Below are positions 1-9,952 of a stretch of 29,835 nucleotides of DNA, piece after piece (the stretch's first letter is position 1; each line of letters opens with the position of its first letter). A program made the translations under genes and the position numbers. The stretch is taken from NCBI GenBank assembly GCA_032718475.1, contig JAUCBJ010003245.1, forward strand, positions 1-29,835, given 5' to 3'. This DNA is from Nemertoderma westbladi (taxonomy: Eukaryota > Xenacoelomorpha > Nemertodermatida > Nemertodermatidae). The notes below the pieces were generated by a model. The model saw only the letters and a program-made list of their open reading frames with translations. It was not told the DNA's origin and ran no database searches.

Positions 1-500
1 ATTTTTATAGCAACTGTTCTGAAACTTTAACACAATTATCTGTGATCTTTAACTAAGAAACCTGAGTATGGATTCGTTCACAAACCATTTTGTTCGAAAA
101 ATATGGGATTTTTGTGCAGTTTCAAAATTTGGAAAGATTTTGAGGATATTTATGAAAAATATCTCATATAGAAGGATCTGTAGTACCAACCGGGTTGCAG
201 TTCTCGGTCCAAGAGTTTGCCCCAATGAACCTAGATATGTAGGCTATCTTCTGTGAAATTTTTAATTCAAAATTATTGTTATTGAAAAATTTAGGGGGTT
301 TTAGTATGTTCGGGCTATATTTCGGGTATCATATTATTTGGAGATAGACAAAGAGAAGCAGTTACCATGGTTACCAAATGGATCATAGAACATCCAAATG
401 GACATATTTTACAAAACAACTCACGATTGTAGCCCTATAGATGCTGAACATTTTGGTATATTTTTGATAAAAATTGAGTAAAAAATAAAAACGTAGTAGG
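1..500. other. AT-rich stretch without recognisable genes
   Basis: I see no coding region, RNA gene or repeat structure here that I can support. A 62-codon open frame starts at 68, but it has no recognisable motif and looks accidental. Confidence 0.5.
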
Positions 501-579
501 GAATTTAGTGATGATAAATGTCAAAATCGGCAAACTGAGAAAAGGGTTGTTTTATACAGAGAGTCATGAATATAATCAA

Positions 580-1915
580 TAAATTACTACTACTACTAGG
601 TCGAGCGAACTCGGACAGTGGAAATGAGATCCTTACAGGCTTCCCGATTCTCCATTGAGCTACCCAAGCCTTTGCTTTCCTAACTTCCATGTCCTTTTTG
701 CTATTCTCTATCCATGATCCAAGGTACTGGAAGTCGCCGACCTTCCTTAGTTGATTATTATCAATTACCAACATTATTATCAACATTACAATTCATGAAT
801 TCGGTCTTGGTGGCATTTATATGCAATCCAACCCCCTTGGCAGCCCTCTCCTCTTTATTTAGTAGAAGCTGTGCATCTGCTAGCGTATTAGAGAGCAGGG
901 CGATGTCATCCGCAAAATCGATGTCTGTGACTGTAGTTGCTGGATATCTACTACTTCTGCGTTCTTGAAATGTGAATCCCAGATCCTCACCCTTTGTGGC
1001 CGTCCTCATTGTGTAATCCAGTACAATACAGTTATTGCAGTACACCAGCCAGGATTGAGAAAAACTCGGTCTCACCATCTGGTGAGAGTACCTGTGCTTC
1101 TATGTCACAATATAACAATCCAATGCCAGCAACGATTACTTCTGGTATTCCATAAGCTCTTATGATTTCTAGCATTTTACTTCTATGGATAGAGTCGAAT
1201 GCTTTCTTGAAGTCCACAAAAGTCATGACCACGGGGAGATTCTTTGACTTAATTCCTTCAATCAGTCTCCGTTTTGCAAGTATCTGAGCTATTGTTGATC
1301 TATTTGGTCGAAATCCGTTTTGGCTCTTATGCAGTAGTTTCTCTATGTGAGGCCTAATCCTATATAGAATCATTTTATTGTATATTTTGGCAGCTACCAC
1401 AAGCAGACAGATCCCATGATAGTTTGTTGGTATACCGAGGTCTCCTTTCTTGGGGAGCGGCTTTAGTTGACCTTTAGTCCAAATTGGTGGTGGCTTTTCC
1501 CCTTTTAACATCCGGTTGCAAACATTCAATAATGGTCTGTTTAGCACTCCTGTTTTCATACCTCAGATGGGATTTCATCTAATCCACTCACTTTATTATT
1601 GGACATGCTTTTAATGCTTCTTTGGAGTTCGGCAGGTGTGAAGCACCTGTCTCTATAGGTAGTGTCTTTTCATATATTTTCCTTGTAGGGCTGACCTCGA
1701 TGTTTGGTGGCTGCCCAAGCAGGTTGCTGAAGTGATTTTTCCACTTCCCAACACGTTCTTCAGGACTATCGGCTTTGAGGCTCCACTTTGCACAACTTTT
1801 CCGACCAGATACCTCATTTACAGTTTGCCAGGTAAGTCTTGATTGTTGCTGTAAGTGAGCAGTTGTAATTGCTTCAATTTTATCCAGTATGTAGTTTTCC
1901 TGGCTGATGTTCTAG
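580..1915 (-). pseudogene. Decayed LINE reverse transcriptase fragment (copy 1)
   Basis: This is the middle and 3' part of a non-LTR retrotransposon polyprotein, read right to left in at least three frames. The piece at about 1600-1915 gives the linker before the RT and the motif SGLDEIPSE. The piece at 1032-1559 gives the finger region, the RT motif A (FVDFKKAFDS) and the start of motif B (AGVLQ). The piece at 761-1078 gives the catalytic FADD box. The piece at 580-786 gives FQYLGSWI. The frame breaks lie near 1560, 1060 and 780. The endonuclease is missing, so the copy is truncated at its 5' end near 1915. On the minus strand it ends in a short (TAG)n run at about 588-600. It is closely related to the fragments near 5.3-5.8 kb and 18.2 kb and more distantly to the LINE at 11.3-14.2 kb. 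I do not assign a clade. Confidence 0.9.
588..600 (-). repeat. (TAG)n tail at the LINE 3' end
   Basis: A short ACT/AGT trinucleotide run directly follows the last LINE-like codons. On the minus strand the end reads CGACCTAGTAGTAGTAGTAA. The other LINE in this window ends in a similar run, which suggests this is the element's natural 3' tail. Confidence 0.55.
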
Positions 1916-1919
1916 AGTA

Positions 1920-2870
1920 AACCGCTTGTGGTCGCAACTCCTACAAGCGTCTTCGCAGTAGGTCGCAGTTGGTTGATCAATAAATTATGTTGTGGAAAAG
2001 TTATGTTTTGTTGTGGATAATTATTCGATGGTGAAAACCGATGTCACCACATGAAAGCCCTTCTATGAAACCGCAAAAGTAAAAGGAAAAAATTTCAAAA
2101 CTGAAAATTTTGCAGTCGCATGGGGTGATACCCCCCTTAGATGGTTTAGCTGGCTATTACAGCCTCAGCAGAATAACTCTTCCCAATGCATCCCATGGGA
2201 AAATCTACAATGTTACTCACTCTACTATGTTAATTGGCGTGCAAACTAAATGACTGTTAGTTACACTGTGTGTTGGCTGCTATTGATTGCACTAATCTAA
2301 TGTTTTATTTTGAAATCTTTGTGCCAACATTAATACTGTGGAGGCTGTATGCTTTTAAGGCTGAATGTTTACTCAGCCTCATAATGATTCTCCATAAGGC
2401 TAACATGATACCGGGTAGTTTGTAATATAAAAATCTGTTATAATAATAATATAATTGTTGTATTTAATTAATATCGTGGTTTACAGTGTTAATTATTAAT
2501 CGCGGTTTACATTGAAACATCTCAACTTGTTTTATTTATTACAAAAATAATAACGAATTTGTCTTATCACTTCTTGTGCGCGATTGTATTGAATTCATGA
2601 CAACTGCTGTTATTATTATTAATCAATTGACACCTTGACTCCTCTCGGACTACTCTATCCGATAGAACAAAATAACTTTGCTAACTGCTCTCTATCTTCT
2701 ATAATCACAACAGCTTTTATAATTCATTAGATGATTACAACATAATAATTATAGTTTGAAGTTGTCTAGAAACTTTCTCATGCACCACCGGGACTACCCT
2801 CACACTAATTTATTATCAGACAGAACAAAAACCTTTTACTTGACTCGTACTGTCTCCTACGACTTGCTTC
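1920..2870. other. AT-rich intergenic stretch
   Basis: No coding region is supported. A short tandem duplication is visible near 2468-2515, where TTAATATCG(T)GGTTTACA-like sequence occurs twice. A similar text (GGACTAC followed by a GATAGAACAAAA-like string) occurs near 2648 and 2790, hinting at an old direct repeat. Confidence 0.45.
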
Positions 2871-3184
2871 ATGGGCCGCTGGCCCGTCTCTAGTTTTTGT
2901 AAAAACTTAATTCCAAATAGAATATTTCCACATATAGCAACACTGCAGGTAGATGCGGATGAGATACTGCTTGGAAACGATACGCCCCCATTTCAAAGTC
3001 CGATGAGTACACCACCCTCTCAAGTACATAGAGGGGACGAGGGATCCCCCAGTTACCCGTCCCTTCCGAGCCAGTCCAATGTGGTTGCCGAATTATCTCC
3101 AGGGGAGGCAAAAGTGCGTGCAAGGGAAATTATAAGTCGGATTCGTGGGACTGTTGATGGGCACATGGGGCCCACCAACCCCCA

Positions 3185-3207
3185 CCCCCCCCCCCCCCCC
3201 CCCCCCT
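3185..3207. repeat. Poly-C tract
   Basis: A run of about 23 C, preceded by CCCA. It lies in an open frame that begins at 2871, where it would encode proline, but the frame has no other recognisable feature. Runs this long are prone to length error in assembly. Confidence 0.9.
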
Positions 3208-3284
3208 CAGCCACATGGATCGGTTCGTCAGAATCTTCTGATTTATGGATCTGGAGCCATTCAGCCATGGAGCCATTCCATTCA

Positions 3285-4020
3285 GTCAGGTGTTGGTCCG
3301 TCTGTTGTCAGTCTGTCTGGTGACAGTCAGTCCGGTGTTGGTCAGTCTGGTGTTGCTTCGGTCAGTCTAGTGGTGTTCAGTCTGGAGTCAGTCAGACTGG
3401 AGGTGGTCAGTCTTGTGTCGGTCAGTCTGGTATGGATAACTCTGGTGGCGGCCAGTCTGGTGTCAGTCATTCTGGTGTTGGTCATTCTGTGGTCAGTCAT
3501 ACCGGTGTTGGGCAGTCTGGTATGGTCAGTCTGATGTCAGTCATTCCGGTGTTGGTCGGTGTTTGTCAGTCAGTCCACAGTTTGTCAGTCTGGTGGCGGT
3601 TAGTCTGGGCTCAATCAATCCTATGATGGTCAGTCTGGTGTTATTCATTCCGGTTTACCTCAGTCTGGTGTGAGTCATTCTGGTGTTGGTCAGTCTGGTG
3701 TCAGTCAGTCTGGTGTCATTCATTCCAGTTTTCCTCACTCTGGTGTCGTTCAGTCTGGTGTGCGTCTTTCCGGTGTTGGTCAGCCTGGTGTCAGTCAGCC
3801 TGATGTTGGTCAGTCTGGGTTCCGACAGTCTGGAGTTGGTCAGTCTTGTGTCAGTCAGTCTGGTGTCAGTCAGTCTGGTGTCGGTCAGTCTTGTGTCAGT
3901 CATTCTGGTATTGGTCAGTCTGGGGTCAGTCAGTCCAGAGTTAGTCAGTCTTGTGGTGGTCAGTCTGGGCTCAATCAATCCTGTGATGGTCAGTCTGGTG
4001 TCATTCATTCCGGTGTAAGG
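3285..4020 (+). repeat. 15-bp minisatellite (CAGTCTGGTGTCAGT)n
   Basis: The stretch is made of degenerate 15-bp units related to CAGTCTGGTGTCAGT, most regular at 3660-4016. In one frame the unit encodes Q-S-G-V-S/G. Because the period is a multiple of three and the unit has no stop, several frames on both strands stay open for over 300 bases. The open frames are therefore not evidence for a protein. The array ends just before the RT remnant at about 4085, so it may lie inside the same element. Confidence 0.88.
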
Positions 4021-4084
4021 GTATATCGAGCTTATAACTTAATAGTTCATTGGTGACCTAATCTATATCTGCTGCCTCCAGTGC

Positions 4085-4870
4085 GGCTGACCGGGAGATT
4101 GTTTCTGAGATGTCTCGCCTTCTCAACTTGTTCTCTTACATATCCGAATTCGAGGACGCCGTTTTGACAGCCCTGATGATTCACCCTGCCCTCCTGTTTC
4201 AGAAGCGGCTGGTTCTGGAATGTCGCTTTACTTCTTGGAAACTCGGGCTCTTTTATGTACTAACAAAAGAGGCCAGTGAGATTCAGGCACATCTCGTTCG
4301 TAGATCCTCAAGTAACGCTGACCTCCATAATGCAGCAGCAGAGAGTGCATTCTGCCATCATATGTTGGTGGGCAACATAAGTGCTGCTGTTCGCAGTTTG
4401 GCTGAGTTATCGAAGGGAGGTGTCCTCAAACTGGATAAGTCAGGAACTGACAAGAATGGTGTCTCAAAGATGGTGAGGGAATTTCTACTGGACATGCATC
4501 CGCTGCAGTATCAGCAGACCCATCAACTCTACTCAGGGAGTACGACAGTGCACCCGAGTATCACAGTGTTCTCTTCGAGAAGATTGACGCGAGATTGAAT
4601 GGTTCTGAGAAGCCTCCTCCATATCCATGGTAATGCTGCTGGACCTTCCAGACTAGATGTCCAAAGAGGAAAATATTTAGCAACTCGATTTCGGGGTTGT
4701 TCCACTGTTCTAGTATCGCAAGGGCTGCAAAGAAGATTGCTCAGAATTCACTGCACTCCACCTGTCTCTCCTCCCTATTTTCTGCTTTCCTTGTAGCCAT
4801 TGACAAGTGCCCTGGGGTCAAGCCGATTGGCATGATTGTGATCGCCTGTATCTTAGATGACTTACATTAA
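4085..4870 (+). pseudogene. Broken RT-like gene of the AAGPSG / LDKxPGVRPIG type
   Basis: This region matches my memory of a reverse-transcriptase-like family found in many invertebrate genomes. It is marked by a region with GGVL, then a GxAAGPSGLDA motif, then an L-D-K-x-P-G-V-R-P-I-G motif. Here the frame from 4110 gives SEFEDAVLTALMIHP and, later, GGVLKLD. After a frame change near 4502 comes PSTLLREYDSAPEYHSVLF. A frame opening at 4599 gives GNAAGPSRLDVQ. A further frame change gives IDKCPGVKPIG near 4800-4835. Stops and frameshifts separate all parts, and no catalytic D-D box follows, so the copy is dead and truncated at its 3' end. The name of the element class is uncertain. The order and spacing of the motifs make the family call fairly safe. 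Confidence 0.7.
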
Positions 4871-4879
4871 GTTGGGGGG

Positions 4880-5250
4880 TCATTCTCATTGACATCAGGC
4901 CATTTTCTCATGGCCAATGCGGACACTGACGTCTGATGGGATTTAGAGGACGTGGAAGTTTCGCTGTTTTCCGACATTAATTCGAACTTTAACTTTATAA
5001 CATTTTGAATTATTCTTGAAATATTATGTGTAAAGTTGTTAATATTACTGTTTTAAAAAAGCAAAGGCTAAAATGTTATATCATAAAAATCCAAAAACCA
5101 TATGAATCTTTGACAGGTTGAAGAAATACTGAAAGTGCAGAAAGTAATAGGATATGAAATAAAATCAAATGTAAGAATATAGAAATATAAATGTAAAATC
5201 AAGAGTAAAAATATATGACATGTGTGTAAATCACAATCAAGTAAAAACAA
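4880..5250. other. AT-rich stretch without recognisable genes
   Basis: Nothing that can be supported lies between the dead RT and the next LINE fragment. The left limit of that LINE fragment is not clear. Confidence 0.4.
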
Positions 5251-5835
5251 TAAAGGAATGGAGGACCCCATGATGCTTTTGGGTTGTTGTAGTGTGAATC
5301 TAAGATATTCTCCATTTATGGTCATCATCATTACGTAATCCGTCAATTGTGAATTGTAATGGTGCCAATGTGTCACCTTGCCGTATACCAGCCAGGATTT
5401 GGTAGAACTCAATTTCAACCATCTGGTGAAAGTACCTGAGCTTCATTGTCATAATATAACAATCCAATGCCAACGATGATTACTTGTGGTTTTTTATTAG
5501 CTCTTAGGACTTCCAGCACTTTATCTTTATGGATGGAGTCGAATGCTTTCTTGAAAACCACAAAGGTTACAACAGTAGGAATGTTGAAATACCGAAGACT
5601 CTTTTCTTGGGGTGAGACTTTAGTTAACTTGTAGTCATAATTGGTGGCGACTTTCCACTCTTTCAACATCCGCTTGCAAACATCCAATAATTGTATCTTC
5701 AATTATTGGGATTCCTGTTTTCCAAACATCAGCAGGGATTTTATCTAATCCATTCGCTTAGCTCAATGATTACACATACACATACCTTTAATGTTACTCT
5801 GGTGTTTGACAGGTGTGAAGTCTCCTGTAATTCAC
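5250..5835 (-). pseudogene. LINE reverse transcriptase fragment (copy 2)
   Basis: Read on the minus strand, the segment at about 5700-5790 gives NGLDKIPADVWKTG. The segment at 5415-5702 gives LDVCKRMLKEWKV followed, after an internal deletion, by FVVFKKAFDSIHKDKVLEV and GIGLLYYDNEAQVLSPDG. The latter is almost the same as copy 1 at 1032-1200. In motif A the first catalytic aspartate is changed (FVVF instead of FVDF). The segment at 5250-5418 is a strongly decayed continuation. The right end, to about 5835, still aligns with copy 1 (GACAGGTGTGAAG against GGCAGGTGTGAAG). If the exon at 6081-6297 belongs to a functional gene, this fragment lies in its first intron. Confidence 0.82.
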
Positions 5836-5862
5836 TCATTCAATTAACTTACAACATTACAG

Positions 5863-5928
5863 AAATTACGCATTTTCCAAGGTACCAATACTTACTATTT
5901 TGCAAAATGTTCAAGGCCTATTATTTTA
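5863..5928 (+). repeat. Interspersed repeat, right-half copy
   Basis: About 66 bp, beginning AAATTACGCATTTTCCAAG and ending in TTCAAGGCCTATTATTTTA. It is nearly the same as 29296-29360. The match is a right half only; the left half of the 29-kb copy is not present here. Confidence 0.75.
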
Positions 5929-6007
5929 TTCACTCATAATTTTACTCACTATTATTCCTGCATACTATAAATAAAAAATAGTCTCTTGCTCTACAAATTT
6001 ATTATAT

Positions 6008-6026
6008 CCCCCCCCCCCCCCCCCCC
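6008..6026. repeat. Poly-C tract
   Basis: A run of about 19 C. Relative to the dehydrogenase exon it lies about 55-73 bases into the intron, and is poly-G in the transcript direction. Confidence 0.9.
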
Positions 6027-6078
6027 TCCAAGCTATTGCATTTCACATCAGTTAACAATTATTAAACACATCTAAATT

Positions 6079-6080
6079 AC
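6079..6080 (-). promoter_or_regulatory. Splice donor of the dehydrogenase exon
   Basis: The minus strand reads AAG|GTAATTTA across 6081/6080. It fits the GT donor rule and comes just before the frame would stop. Confidence 0.65.
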
Positions 6081-6297
6081 CTTCCAGTCCATCATAGTCA
6101 CTGACGTCACCTTTAATGAAGAACGCAACTCGTTCAGGTTTCCCTTTGTTTAATTCATTGGCCACTTCTTTACCATTATCTTCAGCAACATCTATAATAC
6201 AAACTTTACCTCCTCCTTCTACTACAACATTACAAATAGCTTTACCAATGCCACTACCTCCTCCTGTTACTATGGCTTTGATACTCTTAGGATCCAT
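6081..6297 (-). CDS. First coding exon of a short-chain dehydrogenase/reductase (15-hydroxyprostaglandin dehydrogenase-like)
   Basis: The exon starts with ATG at 6297-6295 and codes about 72 residues. An NAD(P)-binding Rossmann start is visible: a beta strand (KAIVTGG), the glycine-rich TGGGSGIG loop, a helix, a second strand (KVCIIDV) ending in an aspartate, and the GDVSD segment that contacts adenine in this superfamily. The aspartate after the second strand favours NAD over NADP. The wording most resembles 15-PGDH-like members. After the codon for Leu-Glu the sequence reads AAG|GTAATT, a good splice donor, with the intron beginning at 6080; reading on gives stops. The other exons, with the N-N-A-G and Y-x-x-x-K motifs, are not in the window, so the first intron is over 6 kb or the exon is an isolated remnant. 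The frame is intact. A TTAA element ends at 6401, about 100 bp upstream. Confidence 0.82.
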
Positions 6298-6400
6298 TTT
6301 ATTTTAATATATCATTAATATTATTACTGTTATTATATTTAAATGTACTTCAAATATTTAAATTTAAATACTAGCAGTATTGTAGGCTTACAGTTTGTGT

Positions 6401-7960
6401 TTAACCCTATTAGTACCGGGCTATAAAATGTTGTACAAATACCGGGAGGGGGTCATATTGACCCCCCCCTCTAAAATCTACAAATATTTACGAAAACGTC
6501 TGATTTTTTGTTTGTACGTAGGTATCACTTGTCTGGATCCGACCAAAAAAAGAAATTTTCGAAAAAATCTACTGGGGTGGTTATATTGCAGCACCAAAAT
6601 TACAAGTAGTGCACAATTTTCACAAAATTTGAAAGTTACATTTTCGGCTAATTATTTTTCAATACAGGTTTTTTGGGGTGCAAAATACATTGGAAAATAT
6701 TTAAAAATGATATGATTACTATAAATGGCTGTTTAGTCCTCTCTGCGTAGGAAAAAAATGAAAAAAACAAGTAACCAGCACTTTTCAGTTAGAACACAAA
6801 ATTTTTAATTCACTTATACGATGCTATAAATTCGCATTTTCAGGTTTTCGAGGGCGCTGATTCTAATGGAATACATTTCTAATATGCCAGATCATTGCTA
6901 CTTGTATTTTTCGGCGTAACTTAGCAAATGTTGGTGCTAGCACCAAATTTCGTACCCATCACCAAAAAGTACAAGTTTGCGATGTCCAGTGCTGTTTTTA
7001 TTGATTCCATCGGATTCAGGACCCTCATAAACCCGTATAACGCAATAAACAAGGTGATACTATCTACTTATCAACTTGCATATTTTCCAAAATTTGGTGC
7101 TGGCACAACAATTTTCACCCACCGGCGAAAAATACAAGTTTGAGAACTCTTATGAAATTTTTACTGATTCCATTGAATTCAGAACCATCACAAACCCGTA
7201 TAACGCAAGAAACAAGGTGACAAAATCAATTGATATATTGGATGGTTTTCAAAATTTGGTGCTAGCACCACATTTTGCACCCACATCCGAAAAATACAAG
7301 TTTGAGATGTCTAGTTCGATAATTATATTTTCCATTGAATTCAGAACAGCCATAAACCTCTAAAACGCAAGAAATAAATTGTCACAAGCAATTTTATATA
7401 TTGAATGGATTTTCAAAATTTCGTGCTAGCACCAAAATTAGCACACAGCACCGAAAAATACAAGTTTGATACGCTTGGTTCAACTCGTATATATTTCATC
7501 GAATCCAGAACCTCAAAAAACCCCAATTGCGTAAAAAACAAGTTTCAAACAATCAATTTACAAAATTGACTTATTTCAAAATTTGGTGCTGGCACCAAAA
7601 TTTGGCACCCATCGAAAAAAACAAGTTTGAAATTTCTAAATCAATTTATATGAATTCCATCCAATTTCTAACACCAAAAAACCGGTGTAAATCAAAAATA
7701 GAGATGTTACAATTCATATTTAATGAAATGTAATTTTCAAAAAACGTCTCAAAAAAAGTGCCAAAAGTAGGGTTCAAAAATGGTGCTATAACTCGAAAAG
7801 TACCCAATATTTTTGAAAACGGTTTTCACTACCATGACGACAATAGATTTTTAGGAAAAGTCATAAAATTTCAGATTCCCAACTGCGTTTGTTTCAGAAT
7901 TATAATAAAAAAACCACGGAGGGGGTCATATTGACCCCCCCCCGGGTTTAATAGGGTTAA
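6401..7960. mobile_element. Non-autonomous TTAA-flanked (piggyBac-type) element 1
   Basis: The element body is 6405-7956, with TTAA target duplications at 6401-6404 and 7957-7960. The ends are CCCTATTAGTACCGGG (left) and CCCGGGTTTAATAGGG (right), an imperfect inverted repeat matching at 13 of 16 places. Just inside both ends is the same palindrome, GGGGGTCA-TAT-TGACCCCC (left about 6447-6466, right about 7920-7939). The precise TTAA duplication and C-rich ends fit piggyBac-superfamily elements. There is no transposase sequence; the centre is a five-unit 163-bp tandem repeat shared with the second element at 16.4-18.1 kb. Confidence 0.85.
6829..7661 (+). repeat. Five tandem 163-bp units inside element 1
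   Basis: The anchor TTGGTGCT (or variant) occurs at 6931, 7094, 7256, 7420 and 7583, spacings of 163, 162, 164 and 163 bp. Each unit has a GGTGCTAGCACC-like palindrome followed by CACCGAAAAATACAAGTTT and a TCCAT(C/T)GAATTCAGAAC-like string. The period is not a multiple of three, so the apparent peptide repeats (such as EKYKFEMS) change frame from unit to unit and are not a protein. The array matches 17142-17971 unit for unit. Confidence 0.9.
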
Positions 7961-8058
7961 TGAGATACATTATACTGTATTAATGTCAAGTTTTTATAAA
8001 TTAAAAGTTCATCTATGTGGCTGACCAATACCTACCATAACAACTAATGTTACAGTAG

Positions 8059-8275
8059 GTGATAGGTGGAGCCCCTTATCTACTAAACAAATACCGGTAC
8101 AAAGATCAATTTCTTAAGTACCAACTATACCAATGTGCGACGGACGGTACGCAAACAAGAAGTTGCACAAACGAGACATTACACCAACAAAATAGGATAT
8201 GTTACTTTACGCAAACAGGGCGTTATGCAAACAGGACGTATGACAAACAGCTCTAAATTTGGCGTAATGTCTCAT
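8059..8275. repeat. Degenerate GCAAACAGG motif region with a hairpin
   Basis: The string GCAAACAGG and relatives recur between about 8150 and 8250. GAGACATTACACCAA at 8173-8187 pairs with TTGGCGTAATGTCTC at 8259-8273 (14 of 15). The region borders the GCGTTTCGGC fold-back repeat and may be part of it. Confidence 0.5.
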
Positions 8276-9575
8276 TATGATGGTGCATAATGGGTTACGT
8301 CGCGTTTTGGCAACTGTCACGTTTAGGCAACTCAAATTTGCGTTTCGGCAACTGAACAATTACGTGTCACCAACTGCTATAGTTGTGTTTCGGCAACTCG
8401 TAGTTGCATTTCGGGAACACATAGTTGCATTTCGGCGAACTGAAGTCGCGTTTCGGCAACTAGGTATCGTATCTGTATCTGTAATGTATCTGTGACTGCA
8501 CTCATTATGTAAGTAAATTATAAATGATGACATGTTTAAGTTAGTTATAGTTTTTGACGGCAGAGTTGTTATCTGTTTGAGTTAGTTAGTTAATTTTAAA
8601 TATATCCACAGCTGAAGTTGTGGATGTAAACGTTTGGAACTGGAATCTGTCTGTCTGAAACACAAATCCCGTTTACAATTTCCAAGCGGAGTTTTTCTAA
8701 TACAAAGCGAAACGCACCTTGCTGGGCGGGGTTTCCAGCTACAACTTCAGTAATAATTAATTTCAGTTACTAATATTTTTTTTTAATCATATTAATTTGT
8801 ATAATTTATATAATATATAATATTATATTATAATTAATAAGGTAATTTTTTTGAATATATTTTTTTAATATTTTGCTCACTCAGGCTTACCGGTACAATA
8901 TTACGCTTACAAGGGGATATAGACTTCCACGACATGTGTAGTAGCCCTAACTTTGATTTTATGGATCAGACATAATAACAATAATTATTATTATTCATTT
9001 ATTGTTGGTTTTATGTATGCCTCCGGTAATAGTTAGTAGTGTTGGAGTAGGCGTGGGTAAACTAATGTAGAATGAAATTGAATAATGGGAAACGTAATGA
9101 GGCAAAGGTAATAATCTATACTGTAGGCTCTACTGTATACAGTATCCAGTTGGCCTTTGTTTACGAATTGCCGAAACGCATCTATCAGTTTGCCTGAACG
9201 CATCTATCAGTTTGCCTAAGCGCATCCTGTTAACAGTTGCCGAAATGCAACTATGAGTTTCCGAAATGAAACTATGAGTTGCCGAAATGCATCACTCAGC
9301 TGCCGAAACGCAACCTTATTGTTACCATATTACCGAAACGCGACTATGAGTTGCCGAAACGCCTCTCTAACGCTACTATCAGTTGCCGAAACGCGACAAC
9401 ACCGCATAATGTCCTACCCACCTACAAACAACGGCTCCTACCAGTCTATCATACACCCTTTAAAGCACATACGTACGAGGGGTTACTTCGCGTTTCGGCT
9501 ACTGTCGCGTTTCGGCAACAGTGACGATTCGGCAAAAAGGATGCGTTTCGGCAAAAAAGTTGCGTTTCGGCTAAA
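8270..9575. repeat. Fold-back region of GCGTTTCGGC motifs
   Basis: About seven copies of a GCGTTTCGGCAACT-like motif lie at 8300-8460 in the plus direction. About ten lie at 9168-9395 in the opposite direction (GCCGAAACGC), and about five at 9488-9572 in the plus direction again. CATTATG..GGTG..TCGCGTTTTGGCAACTG at 8273-8322 is the inverted match of 9378-9410. CAGTTGCCGAAACGCGACA at about 9379-9397 pairs with the inverted copy at about 9503-9521. The layout resembles a fold-back transposon or a duplicated and inverted minisatellite. No transposase is visible. Confidence 0.7.
8500..9160. other. AT-rich spacer between the fold-back arms
   Basis: No gene seen. CTGAAGTTGT at about 8614-8623 pairs with ACAACTTCAG at about 8738-8747. 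Short AAT/ATT runs lie around 8970-8996. Confidence 0.4.
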
Positions 9576-9599
9576 GTTGAAGATAAATTTCTAGATATG

Positions 9600-9950
9600 T
9601 TAGATCAGGGTTGAATTCAATAAGTTGTAGTGGTCTTTTTTATGTCAATTATGCAAGGTAGGTACAATATTATTATTGTATTTATTTGTATGTAAATTAT
9701 TTGTATGTACTGTAATTAATTTCGCACTACCAAATCGCCAGGGCGACAAAATTACCAACTTTATATTGCAGTGCGACATAATTTATCAGTATACACAGTC
9801 ATACATTTATTTACTATGTATTTCCAGTATATCCAGTATGTCACCGCGTTATCATTAGGTTGTTCTAGAACGTTTAAGTGCATAATTTCAAATAATTCCC
9901 CACAAATAAATAAAATTACATTCGCCATTGTTCATACTTATTATAACTTT
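9600..9950. other. AT-rich stretch without recognisable genes
   Basis: Nothing that can be supported is seen here. Confidence 0.4.
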
Positions 9951-9952
9951 TT

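Noticed and set aside
1-5000. Further exons of the short-chain dehydrogenase
   Set aside because: I looked for the NNAG and YxxxK regions on the minus strand and found none; this stretch is filled by other repeats.
6928-7733. Repeated peptides such as EKYKFEMS that look like a repeat protein
   Set aside because: The DNA period is about 163 bp, which is not a multiple of three, so the frame changes from unit to unit; the repeat is in the DNA.
9253-9594. Frame with repeated SCRNA/FRN peptides
   Set aside because: It results from the GCCGAAACGC motif clusters, which also run in the opposite direction.
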